In this document: positions 1 through 4,948 of the stretch, in pieces
Numbering within the stretch: the stretch's first letter is position 1
How the letters are laid out: every line of letters starts with the position of its first letter
Assembly (NCBI GenBank): GCA_964597685.1
Contig: CAZQZC010000157.1
Coordinates: forward strand, 1-6,461
Direction: 5' to 3'
Length of the DNA: 6,461 bases
From: JBCBTJ01 sp964597685
GTDB lineage: Bacteria; Pseudomonadota; Alphaproteobacteria; Caulobacterales; Hyphomonadaceae
Program-made: the position numbers and the translations under genes
Notes under the pieces: generated by a model
Database searches by the model: none
Seen by the model: the letters and a program-made list of their open reading frames with translations, nothing else
What the model was told of the DNA's origin: nothing

Positions 1-232
1 GGAAGCGCCAAACCGGTCAAATAGCATTCGTTTTCGGCCAGCGCCGCGACATGGTAATCGCCGGGACGCACAATCCGGCTGAACCACTTTTGCCGCAAGA
101 GCGCGGACGACTTCGAAGGTCATAGAGCTGTTTGCTGCGAATACCGACATCTACTTCGATAATGACCGTGTCTGAATTCAGCGGATAGCGGACCTCATTT
201 AAGTAATGCACCAATGTCCGCGACTGCGACAA
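1..232 (-). pseudogene. Possible frame-disrupted ORF fragment downstream of the integrase
   Basis: I do not recognise this sequence. Reading the minus strand from 232, one frame is open and protein-like as far as about 120 (it includes HYLNEVRYPLNSDTVIIEV) and then becomes Arg/Ser/Cys-rich. From about 118 to the window edge a second frame is open and protein-like (it includes KWFSRIVRPGDYHVAALAE) and has not stopped at base 1. A third frame offers an ATG at 122 (MTFEVVRAL). No single frame carries good protein-like sequence throughout, which suggests a gene broken by a frameshift, a gene remnant beside the integrase, or a sequencing error. There is no convincing ribosome binding site, and the only start in the first frame is a TTG at 232. 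It lies on the integrase strand, 4 bases past its stop, where an element end could be. It could equally be non-coding. Confidence is low. Confidence 0.25.
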
Positions 233-236
233 GGAG

Positions 237-1292
237 CTATCGCAGGTTCTTCAAAGCGCGTTCCGCGCCAACTTTCCGGTCGGCTTCGCGCGTGTAGCCG
301 TGCAGCTGCTTGACCGTCGTGTGCCCGGTCACAGCCATTATGTCGTGATCTGACGCGCCACTGTTCGCCAGCCTCGTTGCGCCCGCCTTCCGTAACCCAT
401 GAACGCTGCAACGTCCCGGCAGGCCCGCCTCCTCGCACCATTTCTTGAAACGGTTGCCGAAGCCGTTGGACGTGAACGGTTTTCCGAAAGCCGTTTCCAG
501 TAGCGTCATGCCCGATGCTGGCGTCTGATCGATGATGCTTTGCAATTCCGGGTGTATCCATATCTGCAGGCGAACCGGCTTGATGTTTCGGTTCTTGTGC
601 TGCGTCAGGTGGAAGTAGCCATCCTTGATATGCTGCCTGCCGAGCTGGACCAGGTCCGCACGCCGCTGCGTGGTGAAGAGGCCAAGCGCGAGCGCGAGCC
701 GTGCCTGCGTACCGATCGGATGGGACGCCTCGAACTGCGCAATTTCTTCCTCGGTCCAGCAATGGATACCTTTTGAGTGACGGTTGATGTTCTTCACGTC
801 GGCAGCCGGGTTCCGGTCGTGAAGGTCATTCTCGATGGCAAAGCTGTAGAGCACGCGCACAGCCTTCACGAGATTGTCTGCCTCGGCCGGCGTGGACTGT
901 TTCTCGTCTCGCCAGTTGCGCACATGGCGCGGCTCGAGAAGCGCAAAGGGCTTGTCGCCATCCCTCCGGCCCTTGGCGTCGACCCGCGCGCAGATGCGCT
1001 CAAGGAACCGTCGCCGGACTTTCTGCGTGCGCTGCGCAAGGCGCCTGAACTCCGGCGACTGGAAGTACTGGACACACAACCAGCGCAGGGATTTCGGTCG
1101 AATGGGTGCGACACCCGTCTTGGTCGCAGACTGCACCGCTCCGGCTTCAGCCGCCTTATAGGCTTCCAGAAATGCGGGCGACCCTATCGGCCCCGGCAGG
1201 CGGACCTTGAGCCGTCCCCGGCGTCGGTAGTAGATACGGACATTGCCATGACGGTCTGTGTCTTCAACGACGTATCTCAGCCGGATCTTCAT
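237..1292 (-). CDS. Tyrosine recombinase (phage/genomic-island integrase)
   Basis: This 351-residue protein should catalyse site-specific insertion and excision of a mobile element through a covalent 3'-phosphotyrosine intermediate. The N-terminal part (about 1-65) is basic and likely binds arm-type DNA sites. Residues about 67-165 resemble the SAM-like core-binding domain, and about 175-345 form the catalytic domain. The catalytic set is visible: Arg210 in TTQRRADL, a candidate Lys233, His298 and Arg301 in HGLRKA, His324 in VTGHTT, and the nucleophile Tyr333 in HGYTRE. The length is normal for the family and the frame is intact, so it is probably active. The ATG at 1292 follows a GGTGAG-like ribosome binding site in the 12-base gap after the excisionase-like gene, so the two are probably cotranscribed. 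The usual TGQR before the first Arg is TTQR here. It lacks the extra domain of integron IntI. No tRNA att site is visible next to it. Confidence 0.93.
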   Translation of the reverse strand: MKIRLRYVVEDTDRHGNVRIYYRRRGRLKVRLPGPIGSPAFLEAYKAAEAGAVQSATKTGVAPIRPKSLRWLCVQYFQSPEFRRLAQRTQKVRRRFLERICARVDAKGRRDGDKPFALLEPRHVRNWRDEKQSTPAEADNLVKAVRVLYSFAIENDLHDRNPAADVKNINRHSKGIHCWTEEEIAQFEASHPIGTQARLALALGLFTTQRRADLVQLGRQHIKDGYFHLTQHKNRNIKPVRLQIWIHPELQSIIDQTPASGMTLLETAFGKPFTSNGFGNRFKKWCEEAGLPGRCSVHGLRKAGATRLANSGASDHDIMAVTGHTTVKQLHGYTREADRKVGAERALKNLR

Positions 1293-1304
1293 GTCCGCTC
1301 ACCC

Positions 1305-1541
1305 TCAGTCATCGAATGGATTGTGCTCGATCTCGTCGCCGCTCGGCAGTGCATCGATGGCGCTGTCGAGGGCGCGGACGTCCCAGGCCCTTCGCCGGTC
1401 TATTCTCTTGGGCTTAGGCATCCGCCCATCATCCACCAATTCGTCGAACTTGCTTGCCGACAATCCAACGTAGGCGGCCGATGCGCGCCTGTCGAGTAAA
1501 CGAGGTGGGAGCTTGATCGGAAGGAAACTCGTGTCGGCCAT
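1305..1541 (-). CDS. Excisionase-like / AlpA-type small HTH DNA-binding protein
   Basis: This protein of 78 residues has a winged-helix or MerR-like helix-turn-helix at about residues 14-58. It begins LLDRRASAAYVGLSASKFDEL, and continues with a basic wing (KPKRIDRRRAWDVRALDSAID). This pattern is typical of the small DNA-binding proteins encoded just upstream of alphaproteobacterial integrases. They act as recombination directionality factors or as regulators of the integrase. The ATG at 1541 is preferred because GGAAG lies about 9 bases upstream. A GTG at 1550 would extend it by 3 residues but would place the ribosome binding site too close. The stop is 12 bases before the integrase start, which indicates one operon. 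The acidic C-terminal tail is unremarkable. A role in excision is inferred from fold and position. It could be only a transcriptional regulator. Confidence 0.75.
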   Translation of the reverse strand: MADTSFLPIKLPPRLLDRRASAAYVGLSASKFDELVDDGRMPKPKRIDRRRAWDVRALDSAIDALPSGDEIEHNPFDD

Positions 1542-1767
1542 TTCAGTCACTTCCGCTCATTGGACCGATATTCACGGCACAGCCCGACTCCCGCAATGGA
1601 GCCTATCCGAGCTTTTTGAGGGGTTCGGCGACAATTATCGACAAGGGACAGGAAGCCAGGTGCGACGGTGCACTCTGGTGAAATGCTACAGGCCAAAGAT
1701 GACACACGAAGAAGAAATGAGATGGCGGGGCGCGGGTATGGCGCGGATTGCAAGATAAAAGGCCATA

Positions 1768-1900
1768 GCGCCAATCAAGCTCTAGTGCCCTGTCTGCACA
1801 TCATTTTCGATGGCGCCATTCAGCAAACGGTAGCGCCGTGATTCCTTCAGTTTCCCAATACGACCGGGGGTTTTCTGCAGCGCTATTTCACGATTGGCGC
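1768..1900. repeat. Inverted 9-mer pair with related GCGCC motifs
   Basis: GCGCCAATC at 1768-1776 is matched by its exact reverse complement GATTGGCGC at 1892-1900. Related copies lie between them: TGGCGCCATT at 1811-1820, itself nearly palindromic, and TAGCGCCGTGATT from 1831. The cluster lies about 230-350 bases upstream of the excisionase-like gene. Repeated short sites near int/xis are sometimes recombinase arm-type or excisionase sites, but in GC-rich DNA such short matches can also arise by chance. Confidence 0.3.
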
Positions 1901-2050
1901 CTTTCACCGCACAACTCGCTGCAGGCGTCGGCAGGCAGCAAAATCTAAAATGTCTGAAGCAAGTGCCATATGCGCCAGCTGGGTTGCTCAGGCTGGGGAG
2001 CTACGTGAGGATAGCTTCGTCTGCGCTATCGTTCCTACAGTGCCGGTGGC

Positions 2051-2131
2051 GCCGAAACCCTCCCCGGTCATGGGTCTTTGACCGCTGCGCGGCGCGCCTG
2101 AGGCGCGCCCTTGACCGGGCAGGGTTTCGGC
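2051..2131. repeat. Long imperfect inverted repeat with nested GC-rich hairpin
   Basis: The arms at 2051-2070 and 2112-2131 pair over 20 bases with a single mismatch (first arm begins GCCGAAACCCT, second ends AGGGTTTCGGC). The loop holds a second perfect hairpin: GGCGCGCC at 2091-2098, a TGA loop, and GGCGCGCC at 2102-2109. An alternative pairing also exists between CGGTCA (2065-2070) and TGACCG (2079-2084). The second arm runs directly into AAAAAA (2132-2137). On the minus strand the T-run therefore precedes the hairpin, so it is not a minus-strand terminator. On the plus strand an A-run follows, which does not make a terminator either. GCGCCCTTG at 2105-2113 resembles the conserved nick-region core of MOBQ-type transfer origins (RSF1010 and Ti plasmid family). 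That is only a suggestion, since no relaxase gene lies in the window. Confidence 0.7.
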
Positions 2132-2146
2132 AAAAAATCCAGACGT

Positions 2147-2176
2147 GGCCCAATTGGCATTTCATGCCACTGGGCC
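2147..2176. repeat. Second hairpin, adjacent to the long inverted repeat
   Basis: GGCCCAATTGGCAT (2147-2160) and ATGCCACTGGGCC (2164-2176) pair around a TTC loop, with six outer and six inner base pairs separated by a small internal mismatch or bulge. It lies 15 bases after the large inverted repeat at 2051-2131, so the two probably belong to one structured site. It has no T-run on either side, which argues against an intrinsic terminator. Confidence 0.55.
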
Positions 2177-2438
2177 TGAAGGAAATGAGTGCTTTCCCGA
2201 CTGCTGCCAGGGCACTTTCGATGCCGCCCTTCGCAGTGAAGATCGCAGGTCGTGCAGTCAGCAGACCTGCCGTTCTTGCTGCTCAGTTTAGCGCCGTTGC
2301 ACGCGGCAATGCGCCAGCTGAAGTTGATCCGAGGGAGTACAGATTGGTGGCTCTGGTTCGCATGGAAAGCGCGAGGCGCCGCCAAGATGCCCGCCCCCCT
2401 AAAGCCTCAACAGCCAGGACCCGTGAAAGTGCCGACCA

Positions 2439-2738
2439 TCAACGGATATTTGTCAGCGCATCCTGGACGATGTTGGGCTGCTTTTCTATGAGCGCCAGGA
2501 GCACACGCGCCGGTCCGTCCGGCTTGCGCCGCCCCTGCTCCCAGCCGCGCAAGGTGCCGACAGCGACGCCGATGCTGCGCGCAAACTCAGCCTGGGAGAG
2601 TCCCGCACGGGCGCGAATGGCCGCGACATCTGGCACCGGCACGTCGATCTGGTGAACCCGCGCGCCTGTATCCTGGCCTCTGGCGTGGGCGAGCGCATCC
2701 TCAAGGCCCTTCTTGATGCTTTGGTATGCGTCGCTCAT
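2439..2738 (-). CDS. Type II antitoxin, XRE-family HTH (HigA-like)
   Basis: This 99-residue antitoxin should neutralise the toxin encoded just upstream and repress the shared promoter. An N-terminal segment (about 1-35) of the kind that usually contacts the toxin is followed by a Cro/C1-type helix-turn-helix at about residues 36-75: AAIRARAGLSQAEFARSIGV then GTLRGWEQGRRKP. This SQAEFA...TLRGWEQGRRxP pattern is typical of antitoxins paired with RelE/HigB2 toxins. The ATG at 2738 is chosen because it overlaps the toxin stop in an ATGA arrangement, indicating translational coupling. An upstream start at 2774 would add 12 residues inside the toxin gene and is unlikely. The length fits the family. 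The most likely DNA target is the palindrome array at 3092-3123. Confidence 0.9.
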   Translation of the reverse strand: MSDAYQSIKKGLEDALAHARGQDTGARVHQIDVPVPDVAAIRARAGLSQAEFARSIGVAVGTLRGWEQGRRKPDGPARVLLALIEKQPNIVQDALTNIR

Positions 2739-3076
2739 GACGTGGCTCCATAGGTTTCTGCGATCAGGTCGCAAAGTTCGATCAGCTCGGCCTTCTCAGA
2801 CCGCGAGATGTTCGCTTTCTCGTTCTTGGCAAACACCGTGAGCAAGAACAGCGGCATGTCAGGCGAACGGTAGAAATGGAGCACACGATAGCCGCCGCTC
2901 TTTCCGCCACCGCGCCTGGCGATGCGCACTTTCCGCAGACCTGCGCCAAGTGAGACGCCGGCCTCCGGATTCGCCGCCAGTAGGTTGATGACATCCATAC
3001 GCTCTTCATCTGACATGCCCACCGCGCTTGCACGCTTGATGAACTCTGGCGTTTCTACGACCGTATTGTGCGCCAT
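2735..3076 (-). CDS. Type II toxin, RelE/HigB2 family
   Basis: This 113-residue protein matches the RelE-like toxin family with the conserved block LRKVRIARRGGGKSGGYRV (about residues 47-65), then FLLTVFAKNEKANIS (about 77-91) and a C-terminal helix (94-110). Members are usually ribosome-dependent mRNA interferases in the cytoplasm. The basic residues of the GGKSGGYR loop and Lys84/Lys87 are plausible RNA-binding or catalytic contributors, but I infer this from the family. The toxin comes first and the antitoxin second, the HigBA order, with a 4-base overlap. The ATG at 3076 has a GGGAAAGG ribosome binding site a few bases upstream. An operator-like palindrome begins only 16 bases before the start, so the leader must be short. 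The gene is full length and intact, so the module is probably functional and may stabilise the mobile element. Confidence 0.9.
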   Translation of the reverse strand: MAHNTVVETPEFIKRASAVGMSDEERMDVINLLAANPEAGVSLGAGLRKVRIARRGGGKSGGYRVLHFYRSPDMPLFLLTVFAKNEKANISRSEKAELIELCDLIAETYGATS

Positions 3077-3091
3077 CCCGCCTTTCCCGCG

Positions 3092-3123
3092 TATGCGTCA
3101 ATGACGCATAAGTCAATGACGCA
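3092..3123 (-). promoter_or_regulatory. Palindromic operator array of the toxin-antitoxin operon
   Basis: TATGCGTCA at 3092-3100 and TGACGCATA at 3102-3110 form a perfect 9-base inverted repeat around a single central A. The 11-mer TCAATGACGCA then recurs at 3098-3108 and 3113-3123, giving an extra half-site at a 15-base period. A minus-strand TTGACT, reading from 3116 to 3111, could be a -35 box inside the array, but the matching -10 (TACGCG after 17 bases) is weak. Position and symmetry suggest the HTH antitoxin, alone or with the toxin, binds here and represses the operon. Confidence 0.7.
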
Positions 3124-3184
3124 CTTCCGTACTCTAAGCAGACACTTCGATAGGGCGATTGGCAGTTTGTGAAAATGGTGTGTT

Positions 3185-3286
3185 CCACCGCGCCGGGATA
3201 ACACTCAGACCGTGAAACCGGCCCAACTGCGGTGGGACACTTTTCCGGAAACCCCCAATAAACAGCGGAACAAAGAAGTGTCCCAC
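3185..3286. repeat. Paired inverted repeats between the toxin operon and the P460 terminator
   Basis: CCACCGC (3185-3191) pairs with GCGGTGG (3229-3235), and just inside, GCCGG pairs with CCGGC. The second arm overlaps another inverted repeat: GTGGGACACTT (3232-3242) and AAGTGTCCCAC (3276-3286), a perfect 11-base match. Together with the pair at 3302-3364 they fill most of this gene-free stretch. No ORF here is convincing. Such stacked repeats could be element ends or binding sites for a recombinase, but no recombinase gene lies close by. Confidence 0.5.
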
Positions 3287-3301
3287 TTCTCAATAAGTCA
3301 T

Positions 3302-3364
3302 AGATTATCAATGGCTTCGGCACCCCGCCCCCGGGCACCATGAACCGACTTCCCTTGATAATCT
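3302..3364. repeat. Perfect 10-base inverted repeat bracketing a GC-rich core
   Basis: AGATTATCAA at 3302-3311 is exactly complementary to TTGATAATCT at 3355-3364, with 43 bases between, including a C/G-rich core around CCCCCGGGC. The AT-rich arms stand out in this GC-rich region. It could be the end or footprint of a small element, or a protein-binding site. No function can be assigned. Confidence 0.45.
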
Positions 3365-3405
3365 CGCGACACGGCAACGCGTAGCGGGCGACTTTCGCTC
3401 CTGCC

Positions 3406-3435
3406 AAAAAGAAACGGCCGCAAGTCTTGCGGCCG
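3406..3435 (-). terminator. Rho-independent terminator of the P460 operon
   Basis: CGGCCGCAAG (3415-3424) and CTTGCGGCCG (3426-3435) are perfectly complementary around a single T, giving a GC-rich stem once a small loop opens. On the minus strand it is followed by TTTCTTTTT (complement of 3406-3414). It lies 32 bases past the stop of the lipoprotein P460 gene and points the right way to end that operon. On the plus strand no T-run follows, so it is not bidirectional. Confidence 0.85.
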
Positions 3436-3467
3436 CTCCAAATTAGTTCGCCTGTCCCAGTCTGCGC

Positions 3468-4151
3468 TTAGCGAGCGCCGCGGATGACCGGGTAGAATTG
3501 CGTGAAGACAAAGTCTGTTTCAGCGCTCGCGGCGTGGCAAGCATTGCAGGCTTCGTTTGGAAACGCTTCTGCGGTCTTGGCGTAGGGCTCCGGTTTGTGC
3601 CCAAAGCTGAAATAGGCCCAGCCGCCTGGCGCATCCGGAAAGCGCGCGGAATCCTTCACCGACAATTCGAGGCCGGCGAACTCGCCCTGCTGATAACCGA
3701 CGCCGCTAACCTCGGCCGAGGAGCCGTTCTCGAAATTGCCCGCGGAGTTCTGGTAAACCCGGACCAATTCCTTGGCGACTTGAGTGCCCTCGGCCCACTG
3801 GCCCGTGCGTTGATAATGGTCGAACGCCGAAGGCTCCACGTAGACGTTGTGGAATTCCGGGAAGGGCGCTTCGCCGCCGTTCAGGCCATTCGGCGTGATC
3901 GGCGAGCCGACGAAAACCCATTCCCGCCAATTTCCCGGCTGCTCGACCTCGCCACTGGAGGTGAAGCCGGCTTCGGCGACGATCGCGGCGCGCCGCGCGG
4001 GCGCAGAGGCGGGCGCCGGGGTTGGAGCCGGCTCCGCTTGCGCACTGGCGGCGGGAGCGGGCTCCGGTGCGCTGGCGCCAAGGCCGCCATTACAGGCGGC
4101 CAGGGCGCCGGCGGACGCTGCGAGCGCGATGGTTTTGAGTGTTGACGTCAT
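3468..4151 (-). CDS. Cytochrome P460-family c-type heme lipoprotein
   Basis: This is a 227-residue predicted lipoprotein. Residues 1-19 are a signal with lipobox LAAC, and Cys20 is the lipidation site. An Ala/Pro-rich tether (about 21-60) leads to a cytochrome P460 domain (about 70-227) with VFVGSPITPNGLNGG, FPEFHNVYVEP and SVKDSARFPDAPGGWAYFSF blocks. A C-terminal CNACH heme c motif is present (Cys202, Cys205, His206). Characterised family members oxidise hydroxylamine or bind NO; a Lys-heme crosslink distinguishes true P460s from cytochrome c'-beta. Lys127 in the VAKELV segment is a candidate for that lysine, but I have not aligned it. The substrate is therefore unproven. The ATG at 4151 is chosen because AAGGAG lies 9 bases upstream and the lipoprotein signal follows at once; the frame stays open upstream to 4331 without meaning. 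It is second in an operon with its near-identical paralogue and is followed by a terminator. Confidence 0.88.
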   Translation of the reverse strand: MTSTLKTIALAASAGALAACNGGLGASAPEPAPAASAQAEPAPTPAPASAPARRAAIVAEAGFTSSGEVEQPGNWREWVFVGSPITPNGLNGGEAPFPEFHNVYVEPSAFDHYQRTGQWAEGTQVAKELVRVYQNSAGNFENGSSAEVSGVGYQQGEFAGLELSVKDSARFPDAPGGWAYFSFGHKPEPYAKTAEAFPNEACNACHAASAETDFVFTQFYPVIRGAR

Positions 4152-4160
4152 GTCCAGCCG

Positions 4161-4167
4161 CTCCTTA
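4161..4167 (-). promoter_or_regulatory. Ribosome binding site overlapping the upstream stop codon
   Basis: On the minus strand the stop codon TAA of the first P460 gene runs directly into a strong Shine-Dalgarno, TAAGGAG, 9 bases before the ATG of the second P460 gene. This fixes the start of the lipoprotein at 4151 and suggests that terminating ribosomes reinitiate on the second gene. Confidence 0.75.
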
Positions 4168-4761
4168 CCGCGCGCCGCGGATGACCGGATAGAATTGTGT
4201 GAACACGAAGTCCGTTCCGGCGTTGGCCTCGTGGCACGCGTTACACGCTTCGTTTGGGAAAGCCTCAGCCGTTGTTTCATAGGGTTCCGCCTTGTGGCCA
4301 AAGCTGAAATAGGCCCAACCGCCCGGCGCATCGGGGAAGCGCGCGGAATCCTTCACGGACAATTCGAGACCAGCGAACTCGCCCTGCTGATAGCCGACGC
4401 CGCTGACTTCGGCCGAAGAGCCATTCTCAAAGTTGCCGGCCGGATTTTGGTAAACGCGCACCAATTCCTTGGCGACCTGCGTGCCTTCCGGCCACTCGCC
4501 CGTCGCTTGGTAGTGACGGAACGCCGACGGTTCGACATAGACGTTGTGGAATTCCGGGAACGGCGCTTCGCCGCCATTCAAGCCGTTCGGCGTGATCGGC
4601 GAACCGACGAAAACCCAGCGCCGCCACTCTGCGGGACGTTCGACCTTGCCCTCGCCGTTGAAATTGGCGGTGACGATGCCTTGCGCAGAGGCCGTCACGA
4701 CCGGCGCGGCGATCAGAGACGCAGCGACGACCGCAGCGGCAGTAAGCTTCTTCAACAACAT
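4165..4761 (-). CDS. Periplasmic cytochrome P460-family c-type heme protein
   Basis: This 198-residue protein starts with a Sec signal peptide (MLLKK, a hydrophobic core, ASA cleavage after residue 26), so it should be exported and receive heme c in the periplasm. The mature part, about 19 kDa, is a single cytochrome P460 domain. It has VFVGSPITPNGLNGG (about 50-64), FPEFHNVYVEP (about 68-78), EGTQVAKELVRV (with candidate crosslink Lys98) and a C-terminal CNACH motif (Cys173, Cys176, His177). Family members catalyse hydroxylamine oxidation or bind NO, but the actual substrate here is inferred only. The ATG at 4761 follows a GAAAGGA ribosome binding site. It is the first gene of the pair, 13 bases before the lipoprotein copy. 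The 150 C-terminal residues match that copy at 139 positions, while the N-termini are unrelated. Either the export signal was swapped after duplication or it diverged very fast. Confidence 0.9.
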   Translation of the reverse strand: MLLKKLTAAAVVAASLIAAPVVTASAQGIVTANFNGEGKVERPAEWRRWVFVGSPITPNGLNGGEAPFPEFHNVYVEPSAFRHYQATGEWPEGTQVAKELVRVYQNPAGNFENGSSAEVSGVGYQQGEFAGLELSVKDSARFPDAPGGWAYFSFGHKAEPYETTAEAFPNEACNACHEANAGTDFVFTQFYPVIRGAR

Positions 4762-4948
4762 GGAATGTCCTTTCGAGCCATATCTGGGGGGCGTCGCTAC
4801 ATTGAATCACAGCACACGCGACGCTTTATCTACTATGATGGAGATCGACCAGTCTACAACCCAGCAAGAAATCGAAATCCTAAACATTACTGTGTGTTAG
4901 CCTATTTAGAGGTGTTAACAATCTCGTGAATGAGCCAGGGGCTTGCGG
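4762..4948 (-). promoter_or_regulatory. Upstream region of the P460 operon with inverted repeat
   Basis: This intergenic stretch must hold the P460 promoter unless transcription reads through from the gene at 4949. Its middle and right part (about 4825-4920) is clearly more AT-rich than the surroundings, as expected for a promoter, but I cannot name convincing -35 and -10 boxes. A perfect inverted repeat, GCGTCGC (4791-4797) with GCGACGC (4818-4824), lies 30-63 bases before the start codon, either in the leader or as an operator. I see no FNR-type or NnrR-type site. Confidence 0.4.

Larger units (their letters stand above)
1542..2438. other. Gene-free region rich in inverted repeats
   Basis: I see no convincing gene in these roughly 900 bases. 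The long plus-strand frame from 1894 to 2655 runs antisense into the antitoxin gene and has a low-complexity Arg/Ala/Ser-rich composition, and the minus-strand frame at 2068-2385 is no better. What the region does hold is repeat structure. A CGACAA direct repeat lies at 1629-1634 and 1639-1644, upstream of the excisionase-like gene. GCGCC-type motifs recur at 1768-1776, 1811-1820, 1831-1837 and 1892-1900. Strong hairpins occur at 2051-2131 and 2147-2176. The position between xis-int and a toxin-antitoxin operon suggests recombination or transfer sites, or degraded DNA. I cannot place a promoter for the xis-int operon with confidence. Confidence 0.5.
3468..4617 (-). repeat. Tandem gene duplication (P460 domain)
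   Basis: The segments 3468-3920 and 4165-4617 encode the same 150-residue domain plus stop, with 11 amino acid differences. These cluster at DHYQRTGQWA versus RHYQATGEWP, at KPEPYAKT versus KAEPYETT, and just after the heme motif (AASAE versus EANAG). At the DNA level the copies differ at many third codon positions, so this is an established duplication under purifying selection rather than a fresh copy. The different N-termini mark the left limit of conserved sequence. Confidence 0.85.

Noticed and set aside
237..1292. Integron integrase with attC sites in the hairpin region
   Set aside because: The recombinase lacks the extra IntI domain pattern, and the hairpins do not show the paired core sites expected for attC.
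777..1499. Plus-strand frame of 240 codons
   Set aside because: It lies antisense to the integrase and excisionase-like gene, whose catalytic and HTH motifs are clear on the minus strand.
1970..2320. 12-base direct repeat ATGCGCCAGCTG at 1970 and 2309 as an att pair
   Set aside because: A match this short is expected about once by chance in a window of this size, and both copies lie within the same gene-free block.
1894..2655. Plus-strand frame of 253 codons
   Set aside because: It covers hairpin-rich DNA and then runs antisense through the antitoxin gene; the composition is Arg/Ala/Ser-rich with no recognisable domain and no good ribosome binding site.
3006..3407. Minus-strand frame of 133 codons between the terminator and the toxin
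   Set aside because: It overlaps the toxin gene and its operator in another frame, and crosses three inverted repeats; no protein-like features.
4152..4331. N-terminal extension of the lipoprotein P460 gene by 60 residues
   Set aside because: It would lie inside the upstream paralogue in another frame; the ATG at 4151 has a strong ribosome binding site and is followed directly by a lipoprotein signal.
3847..4929. Plus-strand frame of 360 codons
   Set aside because: It lies antisense to both P460 genes and reads as GC-driven Arg/Ala-rich sequence.
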